NCBI RefSeq assembly: GCF_032854445.1
Contig: NC_088300.1
Location: 53,728,984-53,792,983, forward strand
Length of the DNA stretch: 64,000 nt
Reading direction: 5' to 3'
DNA from: Liolophura sinensis
Taxonomy: Eukaryota > Mollusca > Polyplacophora > Chitonida > Chitonidae
Made by a program: the position numbers and the translations under genes. Shown piece by piece: positions 1-12,530 of this stretch. The first letter of the stretch is position 1; each line of letters begins with the position of its first letter. The notes beneath the pieces are model-generated. The model made no database searches and was not told the origin of the DNA. It saw nothing but the letters and a program-made list of their open reading frames with translations.

Positions 1-1178
1 TGAAATATTAGATTCCCTATTCTCTGTTGTAATAAGGATAACTATCTTATCAATGTATCACTGACCATGTAATGTAATCCAAAAAATTTGTTTCCATGAC
101 TTAAAACTACTATTATTCAATGTAACAAAAGGCTTATTAGTGCCATAATTTCCCCTAAAATTTCATATGTAAAAAAGGCACTTTCCAAAGCACACAATAG
201 TTTTTAAAGGATATTTTTGATGTCAACACAAAGTTTTCTGATGAGAAATTAATAATCCTTAACAAAACACTAAAAGAGTCACCCTATATGGTCGATGAAT
301 CAGAATCAAGCAAAATGTCACTTGAAAAATGCTAAACATTAGGTGAAATACAGTAATATGCATGTGGTTATCTCCCTTTCCATCCACCAGTTAGCAGATA
401 ATCATTAATTTTATCAACTGTAATTGACATTTTATCTTCTGATCAATAAGCACCCTGTTGCAAATTTTGTTCATTGTGTCTATATAAAATGCAATGCAAA
501 GAAACTACACAAAAGAAAGGCCTACTTTATCAGAATATGTAAATACAATGTACCACAAAAAACCACAATATTAATTACTATTAGTGACTATACACAAGTG
601 ACAATGATGCAATGACACAAAATGTGAATGTCTAAATGGATGTGCACTGTTTACAAGTAATAAATAAATTAAAGCAATATAAAAAAGTAGAAAAGGTCAC
701 AAAACAATCACACATGAGCTAGCAAATTGTAAACATGATTGACAAATCTGTGCACAGTGTATGAGTTTTCAGACAAAGACAAGCCCTAACAGCAAAAGTA
801 TTCAACATTGTGTTAATTTAGTTCCAGCTTGGAAACATGAGCATGGTGAAGAATAAAGTATTGATAACATTTGCCAAACCAAACTGTGAATTACACATAG
901 TAGTTAATATATTCATAATAATGATATGAAGTGCCACTATTAATAACTGTGTATTCAAAATAGCACACATTTCGTGTGAGAATTATTGAGATCTGACTTC
1001 TGCTTTCCACTTAGCATGCTAAAAGTGATCTAGATTTGGAGCTTGAATGATGAAATTATAAAAGATCTCACATAATACCTATCTTCTAGTAGTAGTAACT
1101 GCTTTATGTGTACATGTAGATATGATTCAAATTGTATATTGTTATTATTGGTTCAAGTCAAATTCTGAATGGACATAC
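1..1178 (-). other. GCH1 intron 4, 5' part
   Basis: AT-rich sequence after the exon 4 donor. I looked on the minus strand for the missing C-terminal segments (the HMCMVMRG region) and did not see them. No repeats or other genes recognised. Confidence 0.7.
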
Positions 1179-1210
1179 CTTGAAGCCTTCTACTGAATAC
1201 CTCCACGACT
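1179..1210 (-). CDS. GCH1: GCH1 exon 4 (32-nt mini-exon)
   Basis: Only 32 nt between acceptor tttgcag and donor gtatgt. Joined to exon 3 it gives [11 protein letters not shown] plus the first base of the next codon, matching the IVEIxSRRLQ segment of the family. It is too short for ordinary ORF calling. Confidence 0.93.
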
Positions 1211-4200
1211 CTGCAAAGAAACAAAACACTATGACAGCTGTAGCAAGTGTGACAATAAAAGGTTAATCTTGTATTTAAAACACACACTCTAAAATTGTGA
1301 CTGACTGACATCTGCGTACGTTTTCAGGCTTAAGATTTTGTTATGGAGATCATTTATCCTTATTAAATTGATCATTTGTAGTTTCTAAAAAATCCCAAAT
1401 GTTTCTGAGCATACATCTAAGCTGATGTTCATGTAGTTTTACATTAAATCCCAAATGTTTCTGAGCATACATCTAAGCTGATGTTCATATAGTTTTACAT
1501 TAAATGAAGAGAGTTACAGGCATCATTACACTGCACAGGAGCTTGACAAAAACTCTCAAGGGATTCTGACAGAACCTCAAACCCTCCACACACAAGTTAC
1601 ACGTAGAATAAGATATTACATAATTTAACTCTTATGTAAATAAAATAGACTTCAGTCAATTCCTGTAATAAACAGTGATTTGGACAGTAGCATCTGTCTG
1701 TTAAGACATCTTGAGTAGAATTTCTGATTTACTGCCTTATTTTTGTTCACAAATTAATAGTTAATTTTTAGCTTTACATTCATATTCGAACGAGTTTAAT
1801 AAACATGCAGGCTTGTTAGAAAGGGGTGCTGCTGGCAATGTTCTCTAGAAGGTTATCAATCGAGACAACTAGTTCTTTGCCAGAAAGATCTTTGACAGTG
1901 TCTCCCACTGATTGGGTAGTTATTTCACCTGATTTATGTCCTGATATCAGGTACCTGGTAGTGGTAAAAAGTACCAACTTTCCCTATAGGCACTGCTTTT
2001 TTTCCCTCCTCCCACAAATAAACCTGACAGCCAGGGCTTTAGTGACATCGTCAAAAAGGTATGTGTACAATAAAACATCAATTATGTAAGTATATAAATA
2101 CATAAGAAAAGGCCTGTTTGGAGATCGATGGACTGAATGGTTTATCAATCTATACCTGGTTAGAAACTGTTTTGGTTTGCCTCCAATACAAAAAGACAGT
2201 GAAGGGCATATCATTTCTGGAAAATGTGCATATGTATTACGTAATTCAAATTCAAAAGAATTTCAAATCAACAAAAAATTGGCAGCATTTTTCTAAATGG
2301 CCTATACTTAACATTCAGAACTGTAGAAGTAAAATCACAGCATTGGTTCAGCTAAAATATCCTCACCTAGCTAGCTTACTTAGTCCCAAAATTCTCTTAT
2401 TTGGTAGATATCCTATCGAGACCTGAAATCAACAAATAACAAAATCAACGTTTTCATTTCTATATAACCAGCAAATGATGACATAGACATGTACTGAATG
2501 AAAAATCTGATACTGCAAATATAGCAATTATCTGTGTCTATTTATTTCAAGACCAATATTTGTATTTTTTGTGTCAGCATTCAGCCATGTCAGTCAGCTA
2601 TAATAAGAAATCAGTAAAATTTATCATCATCCATTCAAACCTCATAAATTAAATACACACCACATTAACAACATACAATGTATACACACACACTTGTTAG
2701 CTATGTGATACCAGGACAAATATAGCACAGATATGTACCACAGCAAATTACAACTTATAAATGTCCACCTGTCAAACCTTTTATTCCATGTATTTGAAAT
2801 TTTTGTTCACGTAATTATGTAGTTTTAATGAGCAGAAAATAAAAAAAAAAAAACAGATATAAGAGAGACTGAAATTTAGACCAGTTATTGAACTGCTCAA
2901 TTATGAGCAGTTTTCAACTCTAACAGGAAGGAAATATCTTTGTTATGGTGGAATGATTTTAAATGGGCTAGTTTGTTATAATAAAAAGTGTAGAATGCCT
3001 GCTGATAAAAGAAAACTTTGCACAAAAAATACCAACAATTTACACACCATGTCAACTCTGTGAACTAAAACAGACAATATTTTTATTCATGTATATATTT
3101 TTTGATATAATCATCTATAATGATATCATAGTATTCGGATGTTAAGCTTCGTGATTTGACCAGATTAGTGTAATTCATTTTTTGTCAGCATGGGAAAAAA
3201 TCAAAATTTAAATTCAGTTATTCAAGTAAAGTACACTGTGTAAGGTTTTAACTGCCGTACTAGTCCAATGTGTGCATTTTCTGTAGCCTGAGAAAAAATA
3301 TACTTATTTTATGTTTTATGCAAGAGGGACCTGCAAAGTGCATAAATTTACACAATATAATGAAAAAAGATGTACCCAGTACAAGAGCTTATTTACATGT
3401 AGGTGACATTGTTTCTCTTGGATGGGTCATATCTGGATATCCTTTAAGGAAGTGGTCACTTTCTCACATTGGGAGAGGCAAACTGCGGGAAAGGGGCAAA
3501 AAAGGAAACTATCAAAGCACAATATTAAGGTGAGGGTCGAGTGGAGAATTGTATCAAATGGTCCCAGATGTGAAGAGAAGTAGGTCCTGGGGCCCAATGG
3601 CTCCACATGTCCAGGAAAGTAGGGCCTGCCATCCAGTGTCTACAAAACTAGGCTGCAAGACCCAACGGCCCCAGATGTCAAGAGAAGTAGGCCCTAGGGT
3701 CCAATGGCCCCAAATGTCTCGGAAAGTAGGGCCTGCCATCCAGTGGTCCCAGATGTCTACAGAACTAGGCTGCAAGACCCAATGGCCCAAGATGTCTAGA
3801 GAAGTAAACCCTGGGAACCAACAGATGAGGATGTCTAGAGAAGTAATCCCTACAACCCAAGGGTCACCAATGTCCAGAGAAGTAGGCCCTTCGAGCCAAA
3901 GGTTACCAATGACCAGAGAAGTAGGCCCTGTGAGCCAATGGTTGCCAATGTCCAGAGAAGTAGGCCCTGCGAGCCAATGGCCCCAGATTTGTACAGATGT
4001 AGACCCTAGGACACAATGGTCCAGATGTCTAAATATCTACTGTAGATCTTATGCCTTTTCAACCACTAAAGCAGTTTTTCAGAGAAATTTATTCATACAA
4101 TTATTATGAAACTTAGGCTAAAAATGATTTGTTTGTGTCTAAAAATGCAAACTTTGTCAAACTGCGCAAATTATTTCTCTACACCCCAAAGTTCTCTCAG

Positions 4201-7200
4201 AATGCAACATAATGGTCCCAGTGGTGGTTAAAAGGTTGCAGAATTAGGGTAGGCCCTTGGAACCAATGGTCCAGAATGCCTAGAGATCTATGGCCAATGG
4301 TCCCTGAAGTCTTGAGATGCAATAAAGCCAATGGTCACAGATGTCAAGAGATGGCCTGGAACCAACGATCTCAGCTGTCTAGAGATGGCCTCGAACCACT
4401 GGCCCCAAATGTCCAGGGAGATAGACCCTGTGACCCAATGGCCCCAAATTTCTAGAGAAGTGGACCCAGGGAACCAATGATACCAGATAGCAGATGTCTA
4501 GAGACATAGGCTCTCTGGGCCAATGGTGCCAGATATCCAGAGATGCCCCAGAACACAATGATTCCAGATGTCCACTGGGGAGCCTAACCAACAACTTCAT
4601 TAGCAAGTTAGGAGCAACTTTGATAACTTTGATTCCCATATTACTTTTCATACAATGTTTTTACCCATGTAGGTTACTTCATTCTCTGAATTAATGGTTT
4701 ATGCCATAACCTAGTGTGTGCTTTTCAACATCATTTAAGTAAAACCCAGAAATACAATGCTGTGCCATATATGTGGAAGACGGAATGGGTTGAGAGAGGT
4801 GAAGAAGACATGTGGTGCATATATGATGCAAATGGGAAGAATGTGCGACACGAGTCAGATTACATTATCACTGTGGGAGGAAACCGGGCACAGCCTGGGG
4901 GAAACCCACAACCATCTGCAGGTTGCTGACAGAGCTTCCCAGTTACAACCGATCACATTTGTATAGACAAAGCAGTGGGGGAGTGGTGACACAGACAAAG
5001 AAAGGCTAGGCCAACACATGTGATGCAAGTGAAGGAAAAGATATCCCCTTGTCAAAATTTAACTGTGTAAGCAAACAAAAGGAATGAAGTAAAATATGGT
5101 TTAACAGACACTATAAAGGGAAGGAAAGATTTAAAATAACGCGACACATGGGCAAAACACAAATGACTAAAGTGATGAAGCTACATGGTTCTGATCTGAG
5201 TAAAGAAAGATCTGAAACAAGTACATGTCTGTTACTAAAAAAAAGTGTGACCCTTGTGAATGGGAGATATGAAACAAGTGAGAAAATTGGGTGTGAAGCA
5301 AGCTATGGACTGGTGTAATGCAAGAAAAAGAGAGTTCTGGTGCACAAATGTAACAACAATAAAGAGACCAAGAAAAAATTGTACAACATATATGATGAAC
5401 AATGTGGATTTGATGCAGAAAAGTCACAAAATACAGAAAAGAGTGTACATGGTATGAGAAGAAAAGGTGTAAAACAGGTGAAGGAATTGGTGCATTGGTG
5501 AAGGAAAATGAGAGAAATGGTGTTGAGAAAATATCACATAAAAATTACTAACATCTGCTCTTACCTTTCCTATAAATGGAACTAAATGGTGTTCACATAA
5601 TGAAAACATGTCTATATCTTTAACTATCACCATCTCATCATGGTCTTCATCAAATACCGCATCATTCAGAATATCTGAAACATACAGAGAAAAATACTAT
5701 GTGTTAAGCTTGAGATATGATGACAGGCACTTATAGTGTTTGGATAGTGTCTTCACACATACAAATGACACCTGACACGACACCTTTGACAGGTACAAAA
5801 AGTGTTACAAGCAAAGTGTTAAAACAGCATCTAGTGTTAAAGGAGTTAGATGAGGTAAAACAGTTATAACCCTATGCAGTTGCAAACATTTAATGGAAAG
5901 CTACATATTCTTTGCATTCAAGAAAAACACATTCCCCTGCGAGAAAATTCATGACCCTTCCCTGCTTACATCAAAGCAAATGCTGTACATGGTCTGCTAG
6001 TAACCTGAATATTCTTGCGTGAAACTCCAATAAAATAAATAAATCAATCAAAGTAATTCAGAACTGTACAAGAACAATATGTATGGCCTGTACAAGAACA
6101 ATATGTATGGCCTGTACAAGAACAATATGTATGACCTGTACAAGAACAATATGTATGGCCTGTACAAGAACAATATGTATGGCCTGTACAAGAACAATAT
6201 GTATGACCTGTACAAGAACAATATGTATGGCCTGTACAAGAACAATATGTATGGCCTGTACAAGAACAATATGTATGGCCTGTACAAGAACAATATGTAT
6301 GGCCTGTATGGCCTGTACAAGAACAATATGTATGGCCTGTACAAGAACAATATGTATGACCTGTACAAGAACAATATGTATGGCCTGTACAAGAACAATA
6401 TGTATGACCTGTACAAGAACAATATGTATGGCCTGTACAAGAACAATATGTATGACCTGTACAAGAACAATATGTATGACCTGTACAAAAACAATATGTA
6501 TGACCTGTACAAGAACAATCACAAATAGAACAATTATAATTAATAAAGGTAACCAATCTAACATGTCTGTATGATAGATTTAATAGAAAAGACAACAACT
6601 AATATAACCTTAGACAAGGTCTGGCAGCAGACCTAAACAGCCATAGCCATTTTGTTGTCACGTGGTTGATGACTTTTAACGTGCAATTATTTATAGATCG
6701 GTCATCGGATATGTCATGGTAAGGAAACCTGAAGCAAGATGTCATTGCAAGCGTATCTCATGCTCATACTGTTAAAAGACAACATGGTGTACATGATGTA
6801 AGCGGAAAAAGAAGTGTTTCTGGATATAGAAATAACTCATGCTAAATCAGTTAAAACTGATAACATGGTGACACTTCTGAATTTCTTGATGTGCACAATA
6901 TTGCTTCTTTCGAACTCTGGTATCTTGGTTATGCAATCACAAAAATAAAAAGGTATGCTTTTTAAACTTTATATCAGCTACTTTACCCATGCATATATAC
7001 ATTAATTTGGTCTAGTGTTGTCTCTCAAGGATCATACTAGTCTAAAAAAATTCAAGCTTCACTCAGGACAGATTATCCAACCACTAATAATATAACTGCA
7101 TCGGTTAATTGGTAATGGGGTCCCAATAATTGTGGATAATGTTGAGTAAATAAAGGAGCAGATCTGGCATGTACTTGTACATTGCAGTGGCTATCATTCT

Positions 7201-10200
7201 GCCACGATCAATCTATGTAATGTTATTGGGTGGTCTTGTGTGCCTGACTTCTGGCACCGTACACAGGGCTATTGATCTGATAGCTGAATGATGCGGGCAA
7301 TCGCAGAGATGAGAGAGGTGGGCTAAGGGTGGGGGAGGGGGTATTGGGCTCTACGCACCCAGCTACGCTCTTCAATCTCACCAAATCACCCGACTTCACC
7401 TAGTGCCATGCTTCACATGGTTGCCATCGGAGCCGTCACAATTCAAACATACACCCACGTCTGCTGGACATAATAGCCGGCCGAGGTAAAGGCTTCAAGT
7501 CTATTGATCGGGCATTTTGACGGGCATGAATGGAAAGTGTTCCCTCAGCCATTGCTTACCGTAATACATGGCCACTTGTCTGCAGTCACTAATCAAAGCT
7601 AAATTACAACCGAAAGACCGAGTGCCGACCAATATCCGGTCTGGCAGAGAGAAAATGGGCGTTTCTTGTTCCTGCCACCGATAGAAAGGTTTTTTTTTTC
7701 GTGTAATTTCACCACATCATACATATGCCTGTGGTCTGGCATATGAGTCGAGATTTTCTCAACCAAACAATTCACTCGACACACAAATCGATAAGATGAA
7801 AAACTAGCCTCTGAGTAACATGGCAGTGTGATATTATGCTGTGTTCGTGACTTTAGCGTGATCAATCTCTAAACAGGCAGCTTTTACCCATTAACAAGCC
7901 TTACATAACAGTTTGGCTTTTTCCAGTGTAACAGCCCTAATATTGAAGTAATTCAGGCACTCCACAAAAATTACTTGTGGGAAGGGAAAAAGGAAATCAA
8001 TTTGAAGTAAACTCAGAGTTGAGTTCTGGAATGCCACGATCTGCATTGGAATGGAAACAAAGTTTATCATTCAGTCCATTTGGATGCAATGATGCAGTAC
8101 TGTGTAGAGATTGACAAACTTAATTGTCTTTCATTCCAAGAGCTATTTTAGGTTGTGCTCTAACACATTAACACATGATCATCTATTTGAATAATGGAAA
8201 CTACTATGTGCAATGCATTTTATGAAGTACACCATACTCAGGAATAAGGAATAATTTACACTACCTGTACATACTGTATATTGACTGGGGCTAATATAAC
8301 AGTTATATTAACTATATCTTCATACTACTGACCCACTGTTATGTAAAAGTAAACTGAACAAAAAAAGTATATTCCATGGGTCTACCTTCGTCTTGCATTT
8401 ACTACTAGAAAAAGAATTTCACAAGTGTGTATAGCTAATAAAAGTAATCACAAGTTCTAGAGTCAGAAATTAAGCACAATACTTCAGTATTAAAGTGCTG
8501 TCAAGTTCTCTGCTCAGTTGTATCTGTTTAGTGATTGTATTGATTTATATCACTCAGTATTTCATGTCACGGTGGCAGCTAGAGGGAAGACCAGAGAAAT
8601 AGCTGATAACTCAGTATGCATGATGAGAAGACACACAGTGTATGGGGCTAGACCCACACACTTGACCACATTAATCAAGTGTATTGTGAGATGAGTAGTA
8701 CTACAGCTCACTATGCTAGCATGCGTCCTCTTATATGCTCATTAAGAGTTAAAAACAGCAGAAGATCAAAAAATTTTGTCTCTACTGGTACAGCCAGTGG
8801 ATTTAAGTCCCTTACAGAAATCTTTAAAAGTAGCATCAGTGACGCTATAATAAAACTGAAAATCCTTGTTGCAGGTTTCAAACATGCAGCAAATCTTAAA
8901 GAATTAATTCCTTATTTAGATATAGGGGCCGACATGGCTTATGGGTGGGTCAGGTGTTGAGCTATCAGAAAAGTCTTAAGGTCACCTGTACTGGAATCAC
9001 AGCTTTATCTGACAGCTGCAGGCAGAAATGTAGCAGTTCAGTGTTCACACAGATGTGAATATGTTATCATGCAGAACAACAAAACCATTGCAGGTGTTCT
9101 GCCAGCTTTACCATGACACAACAAAGGAAGAATTATCACATATTAGCAACACTCAAGAGATTTGACAGTTTTAAATTATCATGACCCCCCCCCCCCCCCC
9201 GCCCCCTCCAAGCCATGTATTAGTGCAGCTGAACATACCGTTGTGCCTCTCTACCGTTGTGTGGATGCAAATAAATATACAGATAAAAGACCACTTTTCT
9301 TGATTTTGAAACACAATTATACATATTTTGAGAATATCATCCTGCCTATTTCTTTTTACAGTTAATAAAACGCAAAAGTTGAAACACTGAGGTAGTACAT
9401 TTGGACATATATTTTTTTTAATCTTTAACATTTGCTGTCCTAATTCCTCACCCATTTCACACACAAAGGTGTAAATTTCATTGCAATTTAAAACTGAACC
9501 TTGATGGGTATAAAATATGTGCCTGCTTGTAGTCTGACGACAAAATTACACTGGTTGGGTTGGTCAATTCCAGGGATTCACAAAGACTATAATTTAATCA
9601 GTCTACACAGGATATGCTCTTTGAATATGCTTGGATAAGTCATAACCTTGCTGGAAAGCAAAAAGGTTGAAGAATTTCACTAACTGTCATATTTCCACAT
9701 TAAATACAAATGTAGAAATAAAATAAGTGTTGAACATAGAAACATAAAAAGCAAAGGGAGCGGCTAAAACATTCTGTGCTTTAGTGTGTACAATTTGGTG
9801 GAAAAAGCCCCCCACAGACCCTCATTCCTCATGGAATCGATACTTTTTGGCCTTTCACATGATGCATACTTAATTTACAGTTGATCTGGGTTTTTTTTTC
9901 TTTTCTAAAACTCCAGACTCTTGCATTGTGAGTCCATTAATCTATCAACAAGTTGCACATCAAACATCCATGATGATGGCAGCAATGGGCTTAAACCTTC
10001 TCAATGTCCAATACCAGTCTGATGAAATGTCACAAGTCAACCTACAAAATCAACATCTGACAAATGATAGGAAGGCTGGAAAGACAGCTGGGCGATGTGG
10101 GTGACAGTCTCACTTGAGCCTGTAACAAGATAGGCTTCTCTTAGTACCCACAAAGGTCTGGAGTTACAAGTGGGGTTACATTTTATGTAAATCTCATCTG

Positions 10201-12204
10201 CCGGAAATCTTCAATGCCCCATATAGGTCATTTAGTACTTCTCTTATGAAAGAGGCCTGACACACTCATGTGTGCACTCATACTTAAAAATGTCCTTATT
10301 TATTTATTTATTTCATCGTTCAGTTGTTTAAATCAAGAATATTTCACTTTCACAATGGTAGTCAGTCTTAAGGAGAGAAAACTGTAGTACCCGGGTTAGC
10401 ATTTATTATCAAGTTTCTGATGACTCTTCTTTTTAAGTTACGTGTACATACTAGCTAGGATTCCACACTGGTGGAAGACAATGAACAATCCTATAAGTGT
10501 CTCTGACCAAATAAGAAAAATGAGAGCAGAGGAATCACATGTCCAAGACTGGGATTGAACCTATAACCTTGTCTGCCAGCTCGTGTATACTATTAATAAC
10601 AATTCTAAAACCACTGTAGCCTGAGATATTTATGCTATGCTATGTGAAACTAAGTTAAAAGTCAGTTAAAATCAAGACTTTTTAAGTCATAACTGGGCTA
10701 CATCAATAAGAGTGGATCACGTAACACATACCTGCAGAAAACTCACTGGTGTTGGAGGTTTACATTTAATTACACTTACAGGTGCTAGAATTAAGTGACA
10801 TGTTGTCACTTAGAGACAAACATTCCCAGGTGCAAAACAAAAAATTGACATGCACAGCTTTATTTTATCACCTACCACAAAGCAATATTTGTTTGAAAAT
10901 AACACTTTGTACTGATTATTAATTTTTACCCACAATGAATGATGATATGATTCTTCTTGAACTGAGCCAAAAAGTGTTAAAAAAAAACATCCTGCATTAT
11001 TATGTACATGTATAAAAACACAAAGACAAACAAGAATTAACAATGGTCATTAACTAAACATTCAGATATACAACTTAATCTGTACTCAAGGTTGTGGAAA
11101 TTCTTGAACAACAAAATAATGACAATGTAGGTTAAGGTCTTTTTTACATATACACACAAGACCGACAAGATCTTGGCCTACATCGTATTCTCACATTTTA
11201 CGCAACCTTGAGAACAGATTAAGTTGTTTATCCTGATCGAAGCTTGGTTAATATAACGGTCATGATGTACAAATTCTTTGTTTCTGTTTGTGCAATTACT
11301 GCGTAAATCTAACCATTTCACAAATCAATCTGTTTATTAAAGGCTGTAGATATATATCATGAAGCCAACATCATCCGTATCTTCAAGTGATATAACATGA
11401 CATGATACTTATATAAAAACATGGGTGCAGCAGCTCTGGGAAGATATAGATGGGATGGTTGTATGCAGTAAATAAATCTTCTTAATTTTAGTTCCTCTCC
11501 ACAAATAACATGTAGACTTTAACAGGCCTAAGTATACACACACTGTATTTACAGTGATGTGACATATCAAAGGATTAGATGATAATGTAAATAATAGAGA
11601 TATACACAATACCTGAGAAAACTAAACATACATCATACGCTGTATGAGCAGGATCGAATTCCATGGAAGTTCTATGATCCATCAACGAATTTTATTTTAC
11701 CTGATTTGCGTCCAGTGCTTGAGGATTAAATTCTACTTAACCTCATTATACAATTAATCTTTTGACATTGACCTGACAAAACAACAAGGAAAAGATTGCA
11801 CATTGTAATATACCTTCTATTCTTTCTTTGTAGCCCTTTGTGAAAAACATCATGGCTTTAGCCGCTCTCTCGGGTGTTCTTAACAGCCCTTGTCGACCTG
11901 GGTCCTCCCCCAGTCCACTGAGAATATTTTTGTAGGCCTTGGACAAGTCTTCCATCACTTCCTCATCACTACGCTCTTCGGCTTCGCTGACGCTGAAGGC
12001 TTGCGGGCCCATGAACAGGCCGCCGTTGTGCTTACCGGTGGCGGCGGCGGAGACAAGAGCGTGAGGAGGCGGCGTGTTCGGCAGAGATTTGTCGCTGCTC
12101 ACCGATAAACTTCTAGCCGTCGACAAATGTCGCACTTTGTGAGCAAGCTCCACATCGGGATCACTTCTGTAGTGGGGATGGTTCTGATGTGCTCCTTCCG
12201 ACAT
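1179..12204 (-). CDS. GCH1: GTP cyclohydrolase I, partial gene (exons 1-4; 3' end off the left edge)
   Basis: Catalyses GTP to 7,8-dihydroneopterin triphosphate, the first and committed step of tetrahydrobiopterin synthesis, as a cytosolic homodecamer. Four coding exons join in frame: 12204-11814, 5674-5565, 2422-2367 and 1210-1179, giving 196 residues plus one base of about 250 expected. Residues 1-80 are a divergent Ser/His-rich N-terminus. From about residue 85 the family core is clear: [22 protein letters not shown], and [12 protein letters not shown] with zinc ligands C157 and H160, then GYLPNK and LGLSKLA. The third zinc ligand Cys and the C-terminal strands are encoded beyond position 1, because exon 4 ends in a normal donor and no matching exon is seen in 1-1178. 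The start ATG has G at -3. ADSS lies head-to-head 6.4 kb away. Identity is very sure from the joined protein; the missing end is a window effect, not a visible truncation. Confidence 0.96.
1391..1502. repeat. Tandem duplication, 56 bp x 2
   Basis: Two adjacent nearly identical 56-bp copies, beginning at about 1391 and 1447, inside GCH1 intron 3. They differ at one visible position, atgtag against atatag. The rest of this 1.16-kb intron (1211-2366) shows nothing recognisable. Confidence 0.9.
2367..2422 (-). CDS. GCH1: GCH1 exon 3
   Basis: 56 nt between acceptor atttcag and donor gtgagg. It translates to [18 protein letters not shown] plus two bases of the next codon. It was found by searching the minus strand for the conserved GYLPNK segment. 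Confidence 0.94.
3560..4030. repeat. 39-bp minisatellite, about 12 units
   Basis: Degenerate tandem units built around ccagatgtctagagaagtag followed by a ccctg...ccaatgg block. The period is 39 bp, so all units stay in one frame: on the plus strand an open frame from 3549 to 4109 reads as about ten imperfect 13-residue repeats (typical core PMSREVGP). It lies in GCH1 intron 2, antisense to the gene. The composition looks like minisatellite drift rather than a conserved protein. Confidence 0.85.
4195..4575. repeat. Degenerate continuation of the 39-bp minisatellite
   Basis: The same cagatgtctagag...ccaatgg words recur with irregular spacing after a gap of unrelated sequence at about 4040-4190. 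This looks like an older, decayed arm of the same array. Confidence 0.7.
4863..4942 (-). mobile_element. SINE family B fragment
   Basis: Matches the middle of the family B element when reversed (gggaaacccacaacc, ctgcaggttgctgacag, cttccca). The tRNA-like head and the 3' tail are missing. See the full-length copies at 31535-31797 and 46412-46623. Confidence 0.7.
5565..5674 (-). CDS. GCH1: GCH1 exon 2 (zinc-binding Cys-Glu-His-His)
   Basis: 110 nt between acceptor tttcag and donor gtaaga, entering in phase 1 and leaving in phase 0. It encodes [16 protein letters not shown] and the zinc motif [11 protein letters not shown]. This is one of the most conserved parts of the enzyme. Confidence 0.96.
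6005..6052 (+). mobile_element. SINE family B 3' tail remnant
   Basis: The words gaatattcttgcgtgaaact and ccaataaaataaataaatca resemble the family B tail. It immediately precedes the 24-bp array. Confidence 0.5.
6064..6519. repeat. 24-bp minisatellite, 18 full units plus one partial
   Basis: Perfectly phased units of the form ctgtacaagaacaatatg followed by tatgRc. One 9-bp internal duplication follows unit 10, and the last unit is a 15-bp partial. A single G/A site gives the unit order GGAGGAGGGGGAGAGAAA. Since 24 is a multiple of three, frames on both strands stay open across the array (for example MYGLYKNN repeats). High unit identity implies recent expansion. It lies in GCH1 intron 1. Confidence 0.97.
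7190..7860. promoter_or_regulatory. CpG-rich island inside GCH1 intron 1
   Basis: By eye CpG is frequent here (ctacgc, cccgac, gccggccgag, accgaaagaccgag, ccggtc), while flanking intron sequence is almost free of CpG. It includes a TCF/LEF-like word, aatcaaag. No exon-like open frame with homology was recognised. A candidate internal promoter or enhancer; the function is inferred from composition only. Confidence 0.4.
10296..10366 (-). mobile_element. SINE family B 3' tail, reversed
   Basis: Read on the minus strand it gives accattgtgaaagtgaaat and attcttga, ending in (aaat)n, the 3' module of family B. Confidence 0.6.
11814..12204 (-). CDS. GCH1: GCH1 exon 1 (start codon, N-terminal region)
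   Basis: Runs from the ATG at 12204-12202 to the donor gtatat; 391 nt, ending in phase 1. It encodes the variable N-terminus, an acidic stretch ([11 protein letters not shown]) and the first conserved block, [20 protein letters not shown], followed by [11 protein letters not shown]. The exon is much richer in CpG than the intron that follows. Confidence 0.93.
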
Positions 12205-12530
12205 GGCTGGTAGAGAATGTAGAAAAGGGACAAAGACAATACGAACTGGCCGATGTATTCACACAGCCGCCGCTCGTTCCGTTAGATGTTTCACGACGCA
12301 ATCTGACAGCTCGACTGACAGTCGCTCCCCGCTGTCCGCCGGTTTTGTCAGTTCGGTCAATCGATGACGGTGTTCCGACGTTCGCTCGCGCCTCCTCGAG
12401 TCACTGTTGATCGGGGAGCCGATAAGTGACAACCTCGGCACCAATCGTCACATTCCGGACGTTTTGAGGCGATCATTTCGTACGCGCTCTTCCTTGAAAT
12501 TTAGTATGACTCAAGTATATATACCCTCAG
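12205..12530 (-). promoter_or_regulatory. GCH1: GCH1 5' UTR and promoter region
   Basis: CpG-rich sequence directly upstream of the GCH1 start. A palindromic gtatatatac at 12515-12524 could serve as a TATA element, with an AP-1-like tgagtca beside it. The transcription start is not visible from sequence, so the element is only a candidate. Confidence 0.4.

Larger units (their letters stand above)
2423..5564 (-). other. GCH1 intron 2 (3.1 kb)
   Basis: Intron between exons 3 and 2. It holds the 39-bp minisatellite and a reverse-oriented SINE fragment. The parts 2423-3550 and 4970-5560 are AT-rich with no recognised feature. Confidence 0.75.
5675..11813 (-). other. GCH1 intron 1 (6.1 kb)
   Basis: Long first intron. 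It holds a SINE tail (about 6005-6052), the 24-bp minisatellite (6064-6519), a CpG-rich island (about 7190-7860), a C homopolymer tract (about 9187-9200) and a reversed SINE tail (10296-10366). I recognise no coding exon in it. Confidence 0.75.

Noticed and set aside
3549-4109. 186-codon open frame as a protein gene
   Set aside because: It coincides with a degenerate 39-bp minisatellite, lies antisense in an intron and has no recognisable domain. Kept as a repeat and a finding only.
4757-5055. Overlapping short frames on both strands
   Set aside because: They run through a reversed SINE B fragment.
6044-6598. Long repeat proteins on both strands (for example CTGHTYCS or MYGLYKNN repeats)
   Set aside because: All are frames through a 24-bp tandem repeat, whose period is a multiple of three.
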